Source: Kalmusia sp. IMI 367209 (taxonomy: Eukaryota; Ascomycota; Dothideomycetes; Pleosporales; Didymosphaeriaceae). From it: a stretch of DNA of 64,000 bases. Both the position numbers and the translations under genes were made by a program. The stretch's first letter is position 1; each line of letters starts with the position of its first letter. The stretch spans positions 1,364,001-1,428,000 of the forward strand of contig JAPEUQ010000003.1 of assembly GCA_027946365.1 (NCBI GenBank), read 5' to 3'. Below, in pieces: positions 22,120 to 33,809 of the stretch. The notes below the pieces were generated by a model. It searched no databases. It was not told the origin of the DNA and was given only the letters and a program-made list of their open reading frames with translations.

Positions 22120-22884
22120 CTACGCCTTACGTGTAGGATCCCCGGGATCGCTAAAAGGTGTAATATGTGTCTGCTCGGTATCTGCACTCTTCGCCTGATC
22201 CGTGGAAGACTCTCCCTCTTTCTTTTCGTCCTCGTGGAGGTTTTGATCCTTGGTTCTCAAGTATTTCTCCAAATACCAATCCCTAGCCTTCCCATACTTC
22301 TTCCTTGCAGCCTCACAATACGCTTCGTCAACCATGCCATCGCAGAACCGGCCGCCCTCCATCCACGGCTCAACCTTCCAAGTATACCACTTGTCGAAGC
22401 TAGCCCCAGTACTTTCCCTCTCCTCGGGCGCTAAATAATTCTTGAACCCTTTGAGGTCGAGAACATCGACGTAGTCTGGAAGAAGCCAGCTCAAGTCTGT
22501 GCGGTGGAATCCTTTTTCGAAACGCGCCTCCCTACCGACGAACATCCGGACCAGCGTGACGAGTACAACGGCCGTCAAGATACCCGCCAAGAATCGGCAC
22601 CGCTCTTTGTACTTCTTCTTGTCGTGCTGGAGGATCGCGATGCGGCGCTCTAGCTCACGGTCTGTCGCTGACCTGGGATCGACCACAGGATCATCATCGT
22701 TGGGGTACGCATCTACGGCTCCATAGGGATCGGAGTCGTAGTCGTAGCCATGTCTGTTGGGTTCGTATCTATTGTTGAAGTGGTCGATGGGCTCGAGCTC
22801 GGAGGCGGTGGCATAGTTCTTGTAGGCGCCGAGATTGTAGACCTTGGTAGGTTTGTCCTTAATGAATCGGCGAGCCCTTGACAT
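22120..22884 (-). CDS. Uncharacterised single-pass membrane protein
   Basis: Single-exon, 254 residues. An Asp/Tyr-rich N-terminal half is followed by a charged helix (ELERRIAILQHDKKKYKERC) that leads directly into one membrane span near residues 97-114. After it comes a conserved-looking region with WYTWKVEPWMEGGRFC and paired Cys (FCDGM...YCEAARKKYG). The tail is acidic and disordered. Coiled coil plus span suggests an organelle or secretory-pathway membrane protein with type II orientation (inference). I do not recognise the family; it looks like a conserved fungal unknown. Confidence 0.68.
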   Translation of the reverse strand: MSRARRFIKDKPTKVYNLGAYKNYATASELEPIDHFNNRYEPNRHGYDYDSDPYGAVDAYPNDDDPVVDPRSATDRELERRIAILQHDKKKYKERCRFLAGILTAVVLVTLVRMFVGREARFEKGFHRTDLSWLLPDYVDVLDLKGFKNYLAPEERESTGASFDKWYTWKVEPWMEGGRFCDGMVDEAYCEAARKKYGKARDWYLEKYLRTKDQNLHEDEKKEGESSTDQAKSADTEQTHITPFSDPGDPTRKA

Positions 22885-23835
22885 TATGGCAGTGTTGCTT
22901 CTTTAAAGGTTGTTAACTAGGCAGTGGTGGATTAATTAAGTGAAAAGGAGGCAGGAAAAGATCCTTAGGTATCGAGAGGGATATTTGATGGATGTATGTC
23001 TTTGTCTCGAAGAGGTCTTTCCGCAAACGGCGATGAAGCTCTTTGTTGACTTCTAGTAGATGGTTTCTTGTCATTCATGGCCTTTTATGAAAATTCAATA
23101 TCGAAACTATTGTGTATCGCATGGGACAATATCATTAAGACCCGCGAAAGTCTAGAAAGCAGCAACTGCTAAGCCTTTTCTTCACTGAAGATGTATCGCC
23201 CACTACTCGAGCAGGGGCCGCTTCGCCTAGATCAAGCTCGTAGCGAACAGGATGTACACGCTTGACATGTGTCATCTCGCCCAGCTCATTAGGTCCTTTC
23301 CAGGGCCCGTATTTGGCGCAGAGTCGTGATGACATAGTGGTAATGCTGCGACATGAAATGGCGATTGAGCAGTTGTGGGACATATCTTGCTATAATGGTA
23401 TCGGAGAGAGGCTTAGAGGCCTGAAAGGAGCTCCGAGATGGGTGGCTTTTTTTGGGTCAGGGCTTCCACCAACGGCGAAGATGCTTTGTTTGCAAGGCGA
23501 TAGGATATTGAAAACCAATGTCTAAGCAGAGTAGAATGTCTTCGGACCGACTACACTATACTGAGATTGTATCAGAGCTGTCTAGCGGATGCTGCGGTAT
23601 CTGTAATGAACGATGTTAGGAGGCTCACTGTTTGATAATTATTAATCGAGTTTGAGCGCTGCAGTACATGGAATTAGCCCGATCTTGAAGGATACTGATA
23701 CCAGGAAGGACCCAGGTGAATTATTTGAAGCGATTGATTATATTATACAGACGGCAAAACTTCTCCAACCCAATGGTATACCCTGCCTGACTCCCTGTTG
23801 ACACCCTCGACTTTTAGACTCACGCAGCGTGCACT
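22885..23835. other. Intergenic
   Basis: Upstream region of the membrane-protein gene and downstream flank of the permease. Overlapping short ORFs at 23135-23525 on both strands have no supporting features. Confidence 0.5.
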
Positions 23836-25782
23836 CTAAAAGATCTTAGCAAGGTGGCGTCTCCAGGTTGGCAAAGCAGCCATTTCCGCGCGCTCCTTGT
23901 TGATGAAGTCCCAGTCAAGCTCTCTCCTGCCAGTGTCGACGTCGATCTGAGCAGTCCGGAGCCAGCCTTCACGCTTCCAAAGGTATCCACAGATCCAAAA
24001 GAAGCCCACGACGAAGAAGGCAAGGTAACCGTAGAAGAACTCCTCGGCGGTACCGGTCTTGGTTCCAATAGGCGAGACGGAAACGTAGAACTACTAGAAT
24101 TAGTAATGCGAATAGTTTCACGGTGTCTTGAGATACGTACCTGAGCAATTAAAACGATGGCGATGAGGAAGAGACCCATGTACGATCCATAAACACCACC
24201 AACAGCCTTGAAAGGGATCTCATCAAGGGTGTGTCCGTGGTAAGCCCATGCCTTACGGAATCGGATGTGGGCCAAGCAGATAGAACCCCAAGTGAAGAGC
24301 GCAGCGAGACCCGAAAGCTGAAGGAACCAACCAAAGACAGTCTCTCCAGAAGCAGCCAAGTTCATGTAGCCGAGTGCTCCCATAGCTAGGATGAGAGCGA
24401 CGGAGAACAAGGGACGACCAGAACGGTCAATGTAGGTGAAGATCTTGGGAGCATAACCCTGCTCACCGAGAGCAGTAAGGGTACGAGAACCGCCATAAAC
24501 ACCCGAGACACCGATAGAGATGACCGAGACAAGAATGACTACGTTCATGAAACTGTCAAATCCTTTGAGACCGGCGTTTTTGCCTGCGATGACGAATGGC
24601 GAGGCCTTGGTGTCAGAGTAGCCGGAGCCGAGAAGTCTCGGGTCGGTAGAGTCGACGAGGAGGCCGACGAAAAGAAGGCCGAGTACGTAAAAGCTATTCA
24701 CAGACGTCAGTGGCGGACACGCATGACATTTTGCTTGTCTAAGCGATAAACTCGAGGAACTCACAGTGTGATTCGCCAGAAAACTTGACGGACGGCGCCG
24801 GGAAGCGATTTGAGCGGGTTCTTTGTCTCAGCAGCTGCTAGACCTACGAGTTCGGTACCAGAGAATGAGAATGCTGCAGTAACGAAGACGGAGCAGAATC
24901 CCTTGAAGCCGTTCTGGAAGGCGCCCGGTTTATACCAAAGACGGGCTCCCCAGTATTCGCTGTACATTCCGTTGCTCGGGCCGCCGCCAAGAACAAGAAC
25001 GAAGGCGATGATCATGAAAATGACGGTTGCGCTGAGTTTGATCAACGAGGACCAGAACTCTTCCTCGGCATATCCCAGAGTACCCCAGACGTTTATGAGG
25101 ACGATAAAGAGCCAGAAGACGGTAATCCAGACAGCGAGGGGAACACCGGGTTGCCAGTAATCGACGGTTAAACCAGCGACGGTAATTTCGAGAGGCAAGA
25201 CGATAGCCCACTGGAAAACGTAATTCCAACCCATGGCAAAACCCCAGGAGGGATCAATGAAACGGGTCGAGTACGTGTAGAAACCACCAGAGACAGGATA
25301 CATGACAGCGAGTTCACCGAGAGCGTAGACTACCGCATTGTGAGCTTCAGGAACACGACATGAGGAGTGTGGGATCGCCACTTACCGACGTTGAAGATCA
25401 TAACACCCATGAGGATGAAATCAATAGTCACCGAGCCAGGGCCCTACGATCATCAATGCATGAAACTTTGTGATGGCTGTGAGAAGTGTGTACTTACACC
25501 AGTGCTCAAAGCACCACCCGATCCGACAAAGAAACCAGCGCCAATACTGCCACCGATGGCAATCATGTGGAGATGGCGAGTTTTCATCGACTTGTCGAGC
25601 TCCACCTGACCAGCAGGGCGACGTTGGAAGGACTTGAAGTTCAACCCATTGCGGGTCATGAAGTCTTCCTCTCGTCGCCATTCGCCGTGCTCCTGAGAGT
25701 CGTAGGCGGGAGCAACGGCACCGGTGGGGCTGTCGCTCACGCGCTTCTCGTCGGCATCGAAGCCTTTGTCAACGGTCGCCAT
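23836..25782 (-). CDS. Amino-acid permease (YAT/GAP-type, APC superfamily)
   Basis: Five exons on the minus strand: 25782-25498, 25443-25386, 25329-24765, 24693-24141, 24090-23836, total 571 residues with all phases consistent. The second exon is only 58 bases. A hydrophilic N-tail leads into [18 protein letters not shown], the first helix signature of fungal amino-acid permeases. About 12 spans follow, including [26 protein letters not shown] and the [16 protein letters not shown] motif of the substrate site. The C-terminal tail carries [19 protein letters not shown] and a WR pair, as in Gap1/Dip5-like transporters. It imports amino acids across the plasma membrane with protons; specificity is unknown. 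Confidence 0.92.
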
Positions 25783-27761
25783 TGTGAATGTGAGCTTGGG
25801 CAAGGTCAAGGGCGAAATGCAGATGGTTCAAGCCGGGGCGAGGGGCTCTTTTAAAGCCGACCACGATTAGAGGGGGGTGCTGGATTGCTTTCGGCACGGC
25901 CGACCAGGGTCGCGATCCCCTCGCAATGGACCTTATTGCCATCGCGCGTGGTCGACGCCCACGCCCGTTCATCTGGGGCAGGTTAACCACAGATAGACGG
26001 GGACGTGCGCCATACAGATTGCAGACCAAGCCGTGATTGGGCAACGGCGCGGAAGCGATGGCAAAAGACGTCGTAGGACGTTCCATCCAAGACCAATTTA
26101 TGACCACCGTCTTTGCTAGCGTCATGGCGGCTCTTGGTTTAGTTGGGATAGCATTGGCAGACAGCGGCGGGGTGCTTGGCTAGCTCCGGGGTAGAGCGAC
26201 TGTCGCGCGACTGGCTGCCACTGGATCTTGCGATGACACCTTGGGTCTCGAGGCTCTGATAAGAGACAGTCATTGTGCCCATAGGAGTGGCAGACGGGCT
26301 CCACCCCTATCAGGAGCCCACGCTGAGCCCACCGTGGCGCGATGCTTGGCTGGGCGCCGCTCACGGCGGAGTGAAGCTTGGTGTTGAGTGCAGATGCGAG
26401 CTGCCCGAAACAGTAAGCAGTGAAGGTGTAAACGAGCATCCGATATCTCTGCCCCCCCTCGGCGTCCGCTCGATGCGCTGCAGGATGGCACAGGCTGGCA
26501 CAGGGTGGGAGTGAAGGGGAAGAGCGGCGTGGTTGGCCAAGGCGTCTTGGACCCTCGCCCAGCCTCACGTGCCTACCGAGGGCAGCGGGCAGCACCTTCC
26601 TCTTACAGGCATCGTGCCAATCCACCTGGAATCTCCTCTTCGTGATCCGTCATCCATCGCGTCAACTCCCGGACGCGTCCGTCGCAACTAGCCCAGCAAG
26701 AACGGACGATGATAAGACGTGGGGCTTCACTTGACGATCTGGTGTGCTGCTCGAGACAAAGAAATTGTTATCGGGCCCAGCTCCGCGTGGCGCAGAAATT
26801 TTTTTTCGCCTTCTTCTGCCGCGCGGTAGAGGGCGGGCGAGCGCGCCTCACACCACACCCGCCGCCCGTCATTGCTGGGTCATTCATCGCCTGCATATGT
26901 ACGGCTACGCTTCGCCTCCAGATCGACGGCTCGAACTCTGTTCCCCAGGAAGCCGGTGCGCCCGGCCCACTCCACTGATCCACAGCAAGACAAGCCAGAA
27001 GTCGAGACACTGAGCATGACCGCCAGCTACAAATCACAAAACGTTAAATTATCATAGCTTGGCTTGAACTAATCTAGGCGAGGGAATCCCTCAGCGAGTA
27101 GCGATACATAGACGCTCAAACTTCAATTGGAGGCAATTTTGATATGGACAGTCGTCCCCCCTGTCCGCCACCTCCACGCCTGTTGTGCCGGATAGCCGGA
27201 GTCGATACACGCACCCTCACACCCCGACGATCACTCCGGTCCAGAGATATCGGACGATGCCACCATCCTCGTACTCACAAAAGGTGTCTTTGCGAAAGCC
27301 AGCGTTTCGCACGGCTCTGTCGATCTAGCGGTTGCGCCAGAACAATACTACCCCGTAGACCTTTCTTCTAGCGCGATTCCACGCCTTAGTAGCCCAGGAG
27401 TATCCCGTCTTAGCAATATCTTAGGCCGCCTTGGGACCAAACGGGGCTGTTTCCTGAAACAGCAGTTATACTTACACACTCATCTTAGCAGGCACATGAA
27501 CTATCTGACATGCAGCGTGAATAATTTCAGACATACAGAGTAACTGCCAGAGTCGATTAGTCTATCAATTGATTTGCTTCTGTCCAAACGCCAACAAAAA
27601 GCCGCCAAGCATCCAAGAACTACAATGCCTCAGCCGACACAAACCGTAGGGCCAACCCGGAAGGCGCTTTTCAGGCATCGCTTCTAGATCCGCAGACAGC
27701 CGTTCGCCGGCTGTCCCACGGCCCTGGGTCAATTTGCAGTGTCCCTGCAGTGATTCCTGTT
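25783..27761. other. 2 kb GC-rich intergenic region upstream of the permease
   Basis: Long upstream region, locally GC-rich with scattered ORFs on both strands (26122-26625, 26709-27037) that show no domain and overlap each other. Four GATA-type motifs occur, about what chance predicts. No supported gene or repeat. Confidence 0.5.
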
Positions 27762-28472
27762 TCAGCCCTTCACAGCGATGCGCTTCTTTACGGTGAAGCT
27801 CTCCTTCTTGACCATGTCGAGCCTTTGCCTCTTTTTCCTCCCCCTGGAAAACAAATCTACCAAGCTCCTGTCGCCACCCATCAATTCCCTCTCCTTCTTA
27901 CCCTCCATTTCCTCAAGCACCTGTTCGCGAACCGCTAGTAGCATGTCATACAGATCTTCGTTCTTGATGCTCTCGAGGTCTGTTTGAGGGACTGGACACA
28001 TAGTCGAATGAATCCTCATCTTCTGTATCTTAGCTATTGGAGACTTCTTCATCGGCGGCAACGGTGGTGTGCGCGGATTCAAGAATCGAGGCGACAGCTC
28101 AAGTCCAATAACAGACGAGGAACGAAGGAAGGAGAATGAAGACGATGTAGATGAGCCCCGACGGTCGAAAATCGACAGCGGAGAAGCTGGCAAGAGCGGT
28201 GATGCCGCCGGATAGAATGAGCCTGGACCAGCTGCTGGAGGGGAGAGGAAGGGGTTATGAGGCGACACCGGCGACGGAGTGTCAGGCTCCCAGTATGAAA
28301 GAGGCGGTACAGGCGGGATGCCCAAATCCACGATACCAGTCATATCCAAAGATATCGTCCCCAGCTGAGGATAAGTTGACCGGCGAGGGGTAGGCGGACG
28401 AGGGGGATGCCATTTCGTAAGTCGGTCGACTGTTAACTGCAGAGAGTTGGCGCGAGGGCGAGAAAGCGGCAT
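27762..28472 (-). CDS. Uncharacterised disordered protein
   Basis: 236 residues from the ATG at 28472; the frame is open to 28574 but the extra residues are in probable leader downstream of a TATA element. The first 150 residues are Pro/Ser-rich with many SP and TP sites. A C-terminal helical region (ESIKNEDLYDMLLAVREQ) then leads to a basic tail rich in Lys/Arg (GRKKRQRLDMVKK) resembling a nuclear localisation signal. No known domain. A nuclear, phosphorylated protein is an inference from composition only. Confidence 0.58.
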   Translation of the reverse strand: MPLSRPRANSLQLTVDRLTKWHPPRPPTPRRSTYPQLGTISLDMTGIVDLGIPPVPPLSYWEPDTPSPVSPHNPFLSPPAAGPGSFYPAASPLLPASPLSIFDRRGSSTSSSFSFLRSSSVIGLELSPRFLNPRTPPLPPMKKSPIAKIQKMRIHSTMCPVPQTDLESIKNEDLYDMLLAVREQVLEEMEGKKERELMGGDRSLVDLFSRGRKKRQRLDMVKKESFTVKKRIAVKG

Positions 28473-29517
28473 AGAGGGGGCTACGTGAACACGACTGGTC
28501 AGGAAGGTAAGGTTTAAGAACGAAGAATGATGTGACTCAGGGTTTTGATTGAAAGGTAATGCCGCGATTCCCACTGCGACTTACACTCTTCGACGCCCTT
28601 ATATACCACCCCTCAAGTTTGTGCAACCTCCCCTAGTTGCCCTAAATAAAACGTTCACACGCCACCGATGATAGAGCGGGGTCATTGTATGGAGAGAGTC
28701 TAGTGAATAGTGGGACCATCGTTTCGCTGCACTGTACAAATAGTCCAAATGTGGCAATCAGGGAGAGACAATGGTCATGTGCATGCGGCTCTGCTTTTAT
28801 GCACGTATCTAAGCGGTCGCGACTTCGCTGACACCTGTCTGGGACTCTATGCCTCCTCGCTTATCGGCGAATAGACTGGGTGAGAATGAGTACATGAGGC
28901 TTGGTGGCTTCGCGTCCCGTGAAACAGGGGTGTGAATGTGCCAACGCTTGGACAAAGCGTCGTGGTTGGTGATGTAGGGCTGAGGGGTATAATCACCCAA
29001 GGTATCCACACGTGTCATGCTTGCTATTGTGCGAGTTGTGACGACTGGTTTCATAGTGGGCGGGTGCATGCGCCGTCGCGATCGATCGATCACCCAAAGC
29101 GTTATGAAGCCGTTTCATTTCAAGCGACCGTCAAGTCGACGAGGAGTGCGTGGGTCGGCAGATGAATATGCCCATAACTAGTAAAAGATAGATCAGGTAG
29201 CGAGGTAAGGTCGAACAGGTCGAACCCAAAAGGTATGCTAGAGCGATCAGACGGAGAGAGAGTCAGGAACGGAACTCCGTAGTATATCCAGGGTATGAAT
29301 TGTACAGTTAAGCCCTGGCCAGTACGAACCATACTATAGTATATCGCACATCGATGAAGCTATGAGGTGACTCAAGACTAAGGAGCCACAGTGTACCCAA
29401 CGAAGGAATAGTACTACGAGCCAAGCCAGGGAAGATCGTGCACTGTGCAACCATATTGAGCTTTGTCCATCTTGTTTCCTCCGCCGTCTTCACCGAGACA
29501 AGCCCCTTTCCCATCTC
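28473..29517. other. Intergenic, about 1 kb
   Basis: Promoter of the disordered-protein gene with a TATA-like element, and 3' flank of the sugar permease. A GATCGATCGATC run sits near 29078. No gene supported. Confidence 0.5.
28599..28605 (-). promoter_or_regulatory. TATA-like element
   Basis: Minus-strand TATATAA about 130 bases upstream of the ATG at 28472; supports starting the protein there rather than at 28574. Pattern only. Confidence 0.4.
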
Positions 29518-31538
29518 TCAAACAGTTGGGTCCTCCACGTTGAGCACGTGCCCGCTGTCGTCCATCGCAACCTTCACACGCTTGGTCGATGCCTTCCTCG
29601 GGTTGGGCGCTTCGAAGATCTCCTTAAGCTCTTCTAGCGTCTTGCCTGCGGTTTCGACGAAGAACCTATACCTGGTCAGCAATTCTGCTTGCATTTCTAC
29701 TCCATCTCGGTTGACTCATTCGCGCCGAAGCGACCGCCAGAGCAAAGAATCACGGCTCACCAGTAAATCACCGCAATTTCCACACATATCCAAACAATAT
29801 ACACCAGATACAACCTCCACCCAATCCGCCCAATGCCCACGCTGATTCCATACGTGTTGACCATTAACGCTACGTTGATGAAAAGGAAATTGAGCCCGGA
29901 CCCCTTCGCCCTCGTCCGGTTCTCCAGACACTCTACGGCATAAAGTGTCTGCAGCGGCGTCCATCCCCATGCAAAGAAGATGCCGAAGAGGTAGATGGAC
30001 ACAATGGTGCCGTAGGCGAGGTTGTTGGTGGGTTTAGCGGTGGCAGTGAAGGCCGTGAGAAGGATGTAGGAGAATAGGGCGCCTGTGAGATTAGTCTATT
30101 TACTCATATACAAGGCGTGTCAATCTAACCTATGAGGCCCCAGAGAAGCACTGTGCGGGATTAGTCACTGCAGTCGGAACATGAAATACAAAGGGTTGGG
30201 GGTGATTGCTTACTGGAGCGGCGACCGAGGCGATCTAGGAGCGTCGCGCCGTAGAGAGCGCCGATCATACTGAAGATGGGGTTTATGGCATTGATGATGA
30301 GTTGTTTGTTTACGGAGGTTATACCGGCGTTCTTGATCATGGCAGGCATAAAATAGCTTACGACGTTGTTACCACTCCCTTATCGCCTCGTCAACAAATA
30401 TTCCTAGAGAACTAGCTCCGAAGTACTCACACTGTCCGAAGAACGCCATACAGATCACCATAGCAAGCCTGTACCGTGCGGCGCGAGTGTTGAAAAGCTC
30501 GCGAAGATCCCACCATGGATTATCATCCCCAAAGCGCGCGAAATCCTCACTGATCTCGCGTAGTTGTAGCTGCACGACGGGAGAATCTGGATCGCCGTCG
30601 CCGTGGTATTTAGCCATGATGGCGATTGCTTCCTCGGTTCGGCCTTTGGATAGGAGCCAACGAGGTGTTTCGGGGAAGAACATCACCATGACGGCGACTA
30701 TTCCAGGAAGAATGCACTGAACGACCGTTGGTAGACGCCAGGCCCAGGATGATTCTGGCATGTGGAGGTTCGTGCCGTACTACGCTTGTAAGTTCACAGT
30801 TTAGAATTGGGAAGAGAAAGGGAAGGCTGTTACCGTTGTCCACCCAGCTAAGATATTACCCAGCCACCAGAAGTTGTTATACATTCCTGCCATGGTACCT
30901 CTGAACGCAGGATGCGCCAGCTCGACCGCATAAGCCGGCGCGACCGCACTCGCGATACTAGCGCCAAATCCCAGCACAAACCTTCCCCCAATGAATTGTC
31001 CCATTGTGTTCGCGGTAGTCTGTATAGCTGTGCCCACTAGCACCAGCACACAGCCTATGAATATGGCGAAGCGGCGTCCGTAGCCGTCAGCGAAGAACCC
31101 ACAGAAGGGAAAGGCGCCGATCTGGCCGAGATTGTAGCTGATGAAGATGATACCTGTGGAGGAGCCCTCGCCTGAGAGATTGAAGGTTTTCTGATACGAT
31201 TTCATGGCGTTTATCGATCCCATGAGCGACGAATCGAAACCATTGAGGGTCGATACGAGGTACGAGATGGACATTATGAGAGAGAGCTTGATCATTGATT
31301 TTGAGCGAAAAGAGGGCTTCTGGGCTTCGACAGCGGCGGCTATACTGCGTTAGGTCATCTTTTGCAGTATGCATAAACGATACCTGAGGAAGCTGGAGTG
31401 ATGTTGTAGGGTCGAGTAGGACTTACTCAGGGCCACCGATGCGAAATTGGCCTCCTTGACATGTACAGGCTTATTCGGCTGATCATCCACATTGCTAACA
31501 TGGTGCTCGATGGCATCTATGTCAGACTTCTCCGCCAT
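29518..31538 (-). CDS. MFS sugar/lactose-permease-type transporter, seven exons
   Basis: Minus-strand exons: 31538-31427, 31339-30834, 30779-30431, 30378-30214, 30150-30130, 30082-29761, 29665-29518, total 540 residues with every phase matching. Exon 5 is a 21-base micro-exon coding MLLWGLI. Family motifs after splicing: [14 protein letters not shown] in the first helix, [23 protein letters not shown] (PESPRWL-like), [23 protein letters not shown] and the C-terminal [12 protein letters not shown]. This is the fungal lactose-permease/hexose-porter layout of 12 spans. It is divergent from the GH2 beta-galactosidase across 2.3 kb, the arrangement described for a lactose permease and intracellular beta-galactosidase in Aspergillus nidulans. 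That context suggests galactoside uptake. Confidence 0.9.
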
Positions 31539-33809
31539 GGTCGCGTCTATAATGTTGACAATTCAATTGCAGCCACTCGCGAAGAATATATCCACAAGCA
31601 GAAGATAATCGTTTGCAGACAAATGTTTGCGATGGGCATCTGGGGTGTCTAGGCCCGGGTTAATATATTCGCCGCGTTCAGGGAAGGTGACACATGATCG
31701 CCTGTGCAGCCAACCCTTGAGCTGCATATCGGCGCGGGGAAGCTTTGATTGATGGATGTGGAGGTATGGCAGGCCGTGCACTGAGCAGTGCGCTTGCCAA
31801 GGGTGAGGAGGTGCGGCCAATCCAAGCCAGGTGTAGAATCAGGTCGAGCATTGCGTGATAGACTGTGACTATCTGGGTGAGTAGCATGCTAGTAACGAAT
31901 TGTCGCTTTTAGTTTGGTAGCTTTCGAAGCGGATAGGCGTAGATTGCAGCACGTTGGTATGAGAACTGCGCACCCCCATGCTCTCATGATTGACCACATT
32001 CACAACACCCCAGAATACTGACCTGAATCTGGTGGTTGGTGACATTAGTCTCACCACCATTGATAGTGTTATCTGTTTTTCAATATGAGTTGAGTTCAGC
32101 CCTCCTGTATAAGCAACATCACTGCTACGACGTCATTCATCAGCCCCACCAAGCAGCAGTTAAGGCGCAGAGGGTAGTTTTAGCATGCTGCACCAACGAC
32201 TACCTCACAAATACTTAGTCGGGGTGAATGAAAGATGCATGGAATAGTGTACATTAGCGGCTTGAGATCAGCTCGATACCAAGCACTAATTTCTTGAGAA
32301 AGTTGGCATTAGTCTCGGGGCGATGGTCTGTTTTGGGCAATTTCCTCGACCACAAATGGCGTCGTGCGCATTGTGGGCACTGCGTCCACGGAAGCAGAAA
32401 GAGCCAACAAGGCTATGAAAATGAGAGAGTAATGGATTAGGATATTTCGGTTCGAAGGTTGAACGACTTGTTGTGCTCGGCGCAATGCTCCTGTATAGGA
32501 ATTCTGCGTTAGAATGAGTATAGATATCCACTTAACCTAATCATTTATAATTTTTTAAAACACAAGACTGAAACTAAACAACATATCTCTTAGCTTCATT
32601 CTAGAGTATCAATCACATCACGCAGTTGTGTATTCTTTAAAGACAGTTTTTCGTGTTGGGAACCCAAACTCGCACTTGCGTGTATAGTACATGTGCATAC
32701 AGGCATTACATTCGATATCACGGTGCCATATGTTGAATTTTCTCAATAGGTCAAGAAACTGAAGGTGGTTATTTACCACCTAGATCCTAGAGGACTCCTT
32801 TAAGCATGTATGTATTTTCATAATCGAGATAAGTTGAGAGCTAGCAGAAGGATGCCATACCCTTGATCTCTCTGTGCTTCTAAGACACGAGATAAGGGCT
32901 CCGATGGCAACCTCAGGTAACTACTATCAGCTATGCACAATCCCTTTTCGCTTGAATGGAACTTGGTAGCCCTCTCGCCAATCGAACTCATTCATGCTCG
33001 GAATCCCTTTCTTTAGGGGGAATCAATCCACATAGTGCTGAGAGCATAATAGAGGAGTATGCTGCCTATCCGAAATCTCTATGTGGAATCGAAAGCCAAA
33101 TCTGCAGACATTCGCATGATGCTCACCTCACATTGTTCGCTTTACGCTAGCTCAAAGAGACTAATTTTCCTGTGGAGTGACATTGATGGCATTTGGCATC
33201 TGCTGGTCGCTCACATACGTCCCAAGACTGCACTATCTGCCACGATAGCTTGGTATACGTTCTATTTGGTCGGTCAAAGCACGTTGACGAGACGCAAGAC
33301 ACCAACGAGCGACCCGAGCCTTGGTCCTTCAGGGGATTGTAGGAGATGACATTTGCATTTGATCCAGTTCAGCACAACATTCACACTTTTCCGTTCCATT
33401 TCAAGGCCACACCACTCACCAAGGCAGAGCTTGTGAGGGCGGCATACGGACAGACGTCGGGTTTATTCTGGGGCAAACTGCGGGGTAGCCACTCACGTGG
33501 ATGCGTTCGACCCGTGGCCGTTCGCTTTGGGCAGCTCCAAGACGACGCGCCATCATTACCCCGATGCACGAGAGGCGACCCGCCTCAGTTGACGATCTTG
33601 CCAAGTATTGCGCGCCGTGTTTCCCTGACACACCAGCAGACCTCATGCACATTTTCAGCCTCGCGTGGTCGGTCGGCTGACCACATCCGGCTAGTGCACA
33701 TGCCGTTGGAGGGGTAACATTCGAAGCCACTTAACATCGAGCTTCGGAACACTTCACAGAGCAATTCAATCTACCCTCGTTATCTTGGACCCTGGGATTG
33801 CAATTCAAT
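31539..33809. other. Shared divergent promoter region of permease and GH2 gene
   Basis: 2.3 kb without a supported ORF. An AT-rich stretch lies near 32530-32850, and the 400 bases before the GH2 start are richer in GC with several CGG/CCG triplets. Probably a bidirectional control region. Confidence 0.55.
33674..33689. promoter_or_regulatory. Candidate Zn2Cys6 site CGG-N10-CCG
   Basis: Inverted CGG/CCG triplets with a 10-base spacer about 120 bases upstream of the GH2 ATG. Zn2Cys6 regulators bind such pairs, and one is encoded downstream at 38551. One such pair is roughly expected by chance in this length, so support is weak. Confidence 0.25.

Noticed and set aside
26257..26773. Four GATA-type motifs upstream of the amino-acid permease, suggesting nitrogen control
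   Set aside because: About this number is expected by chance in the region; no clustering seen.
26122..27037. Overlapping ORFs on both strands in the GC-rich region
   Set aside because: GC-rich DNA lacks stops by chance; the ORFs overlap each other and show no domain.
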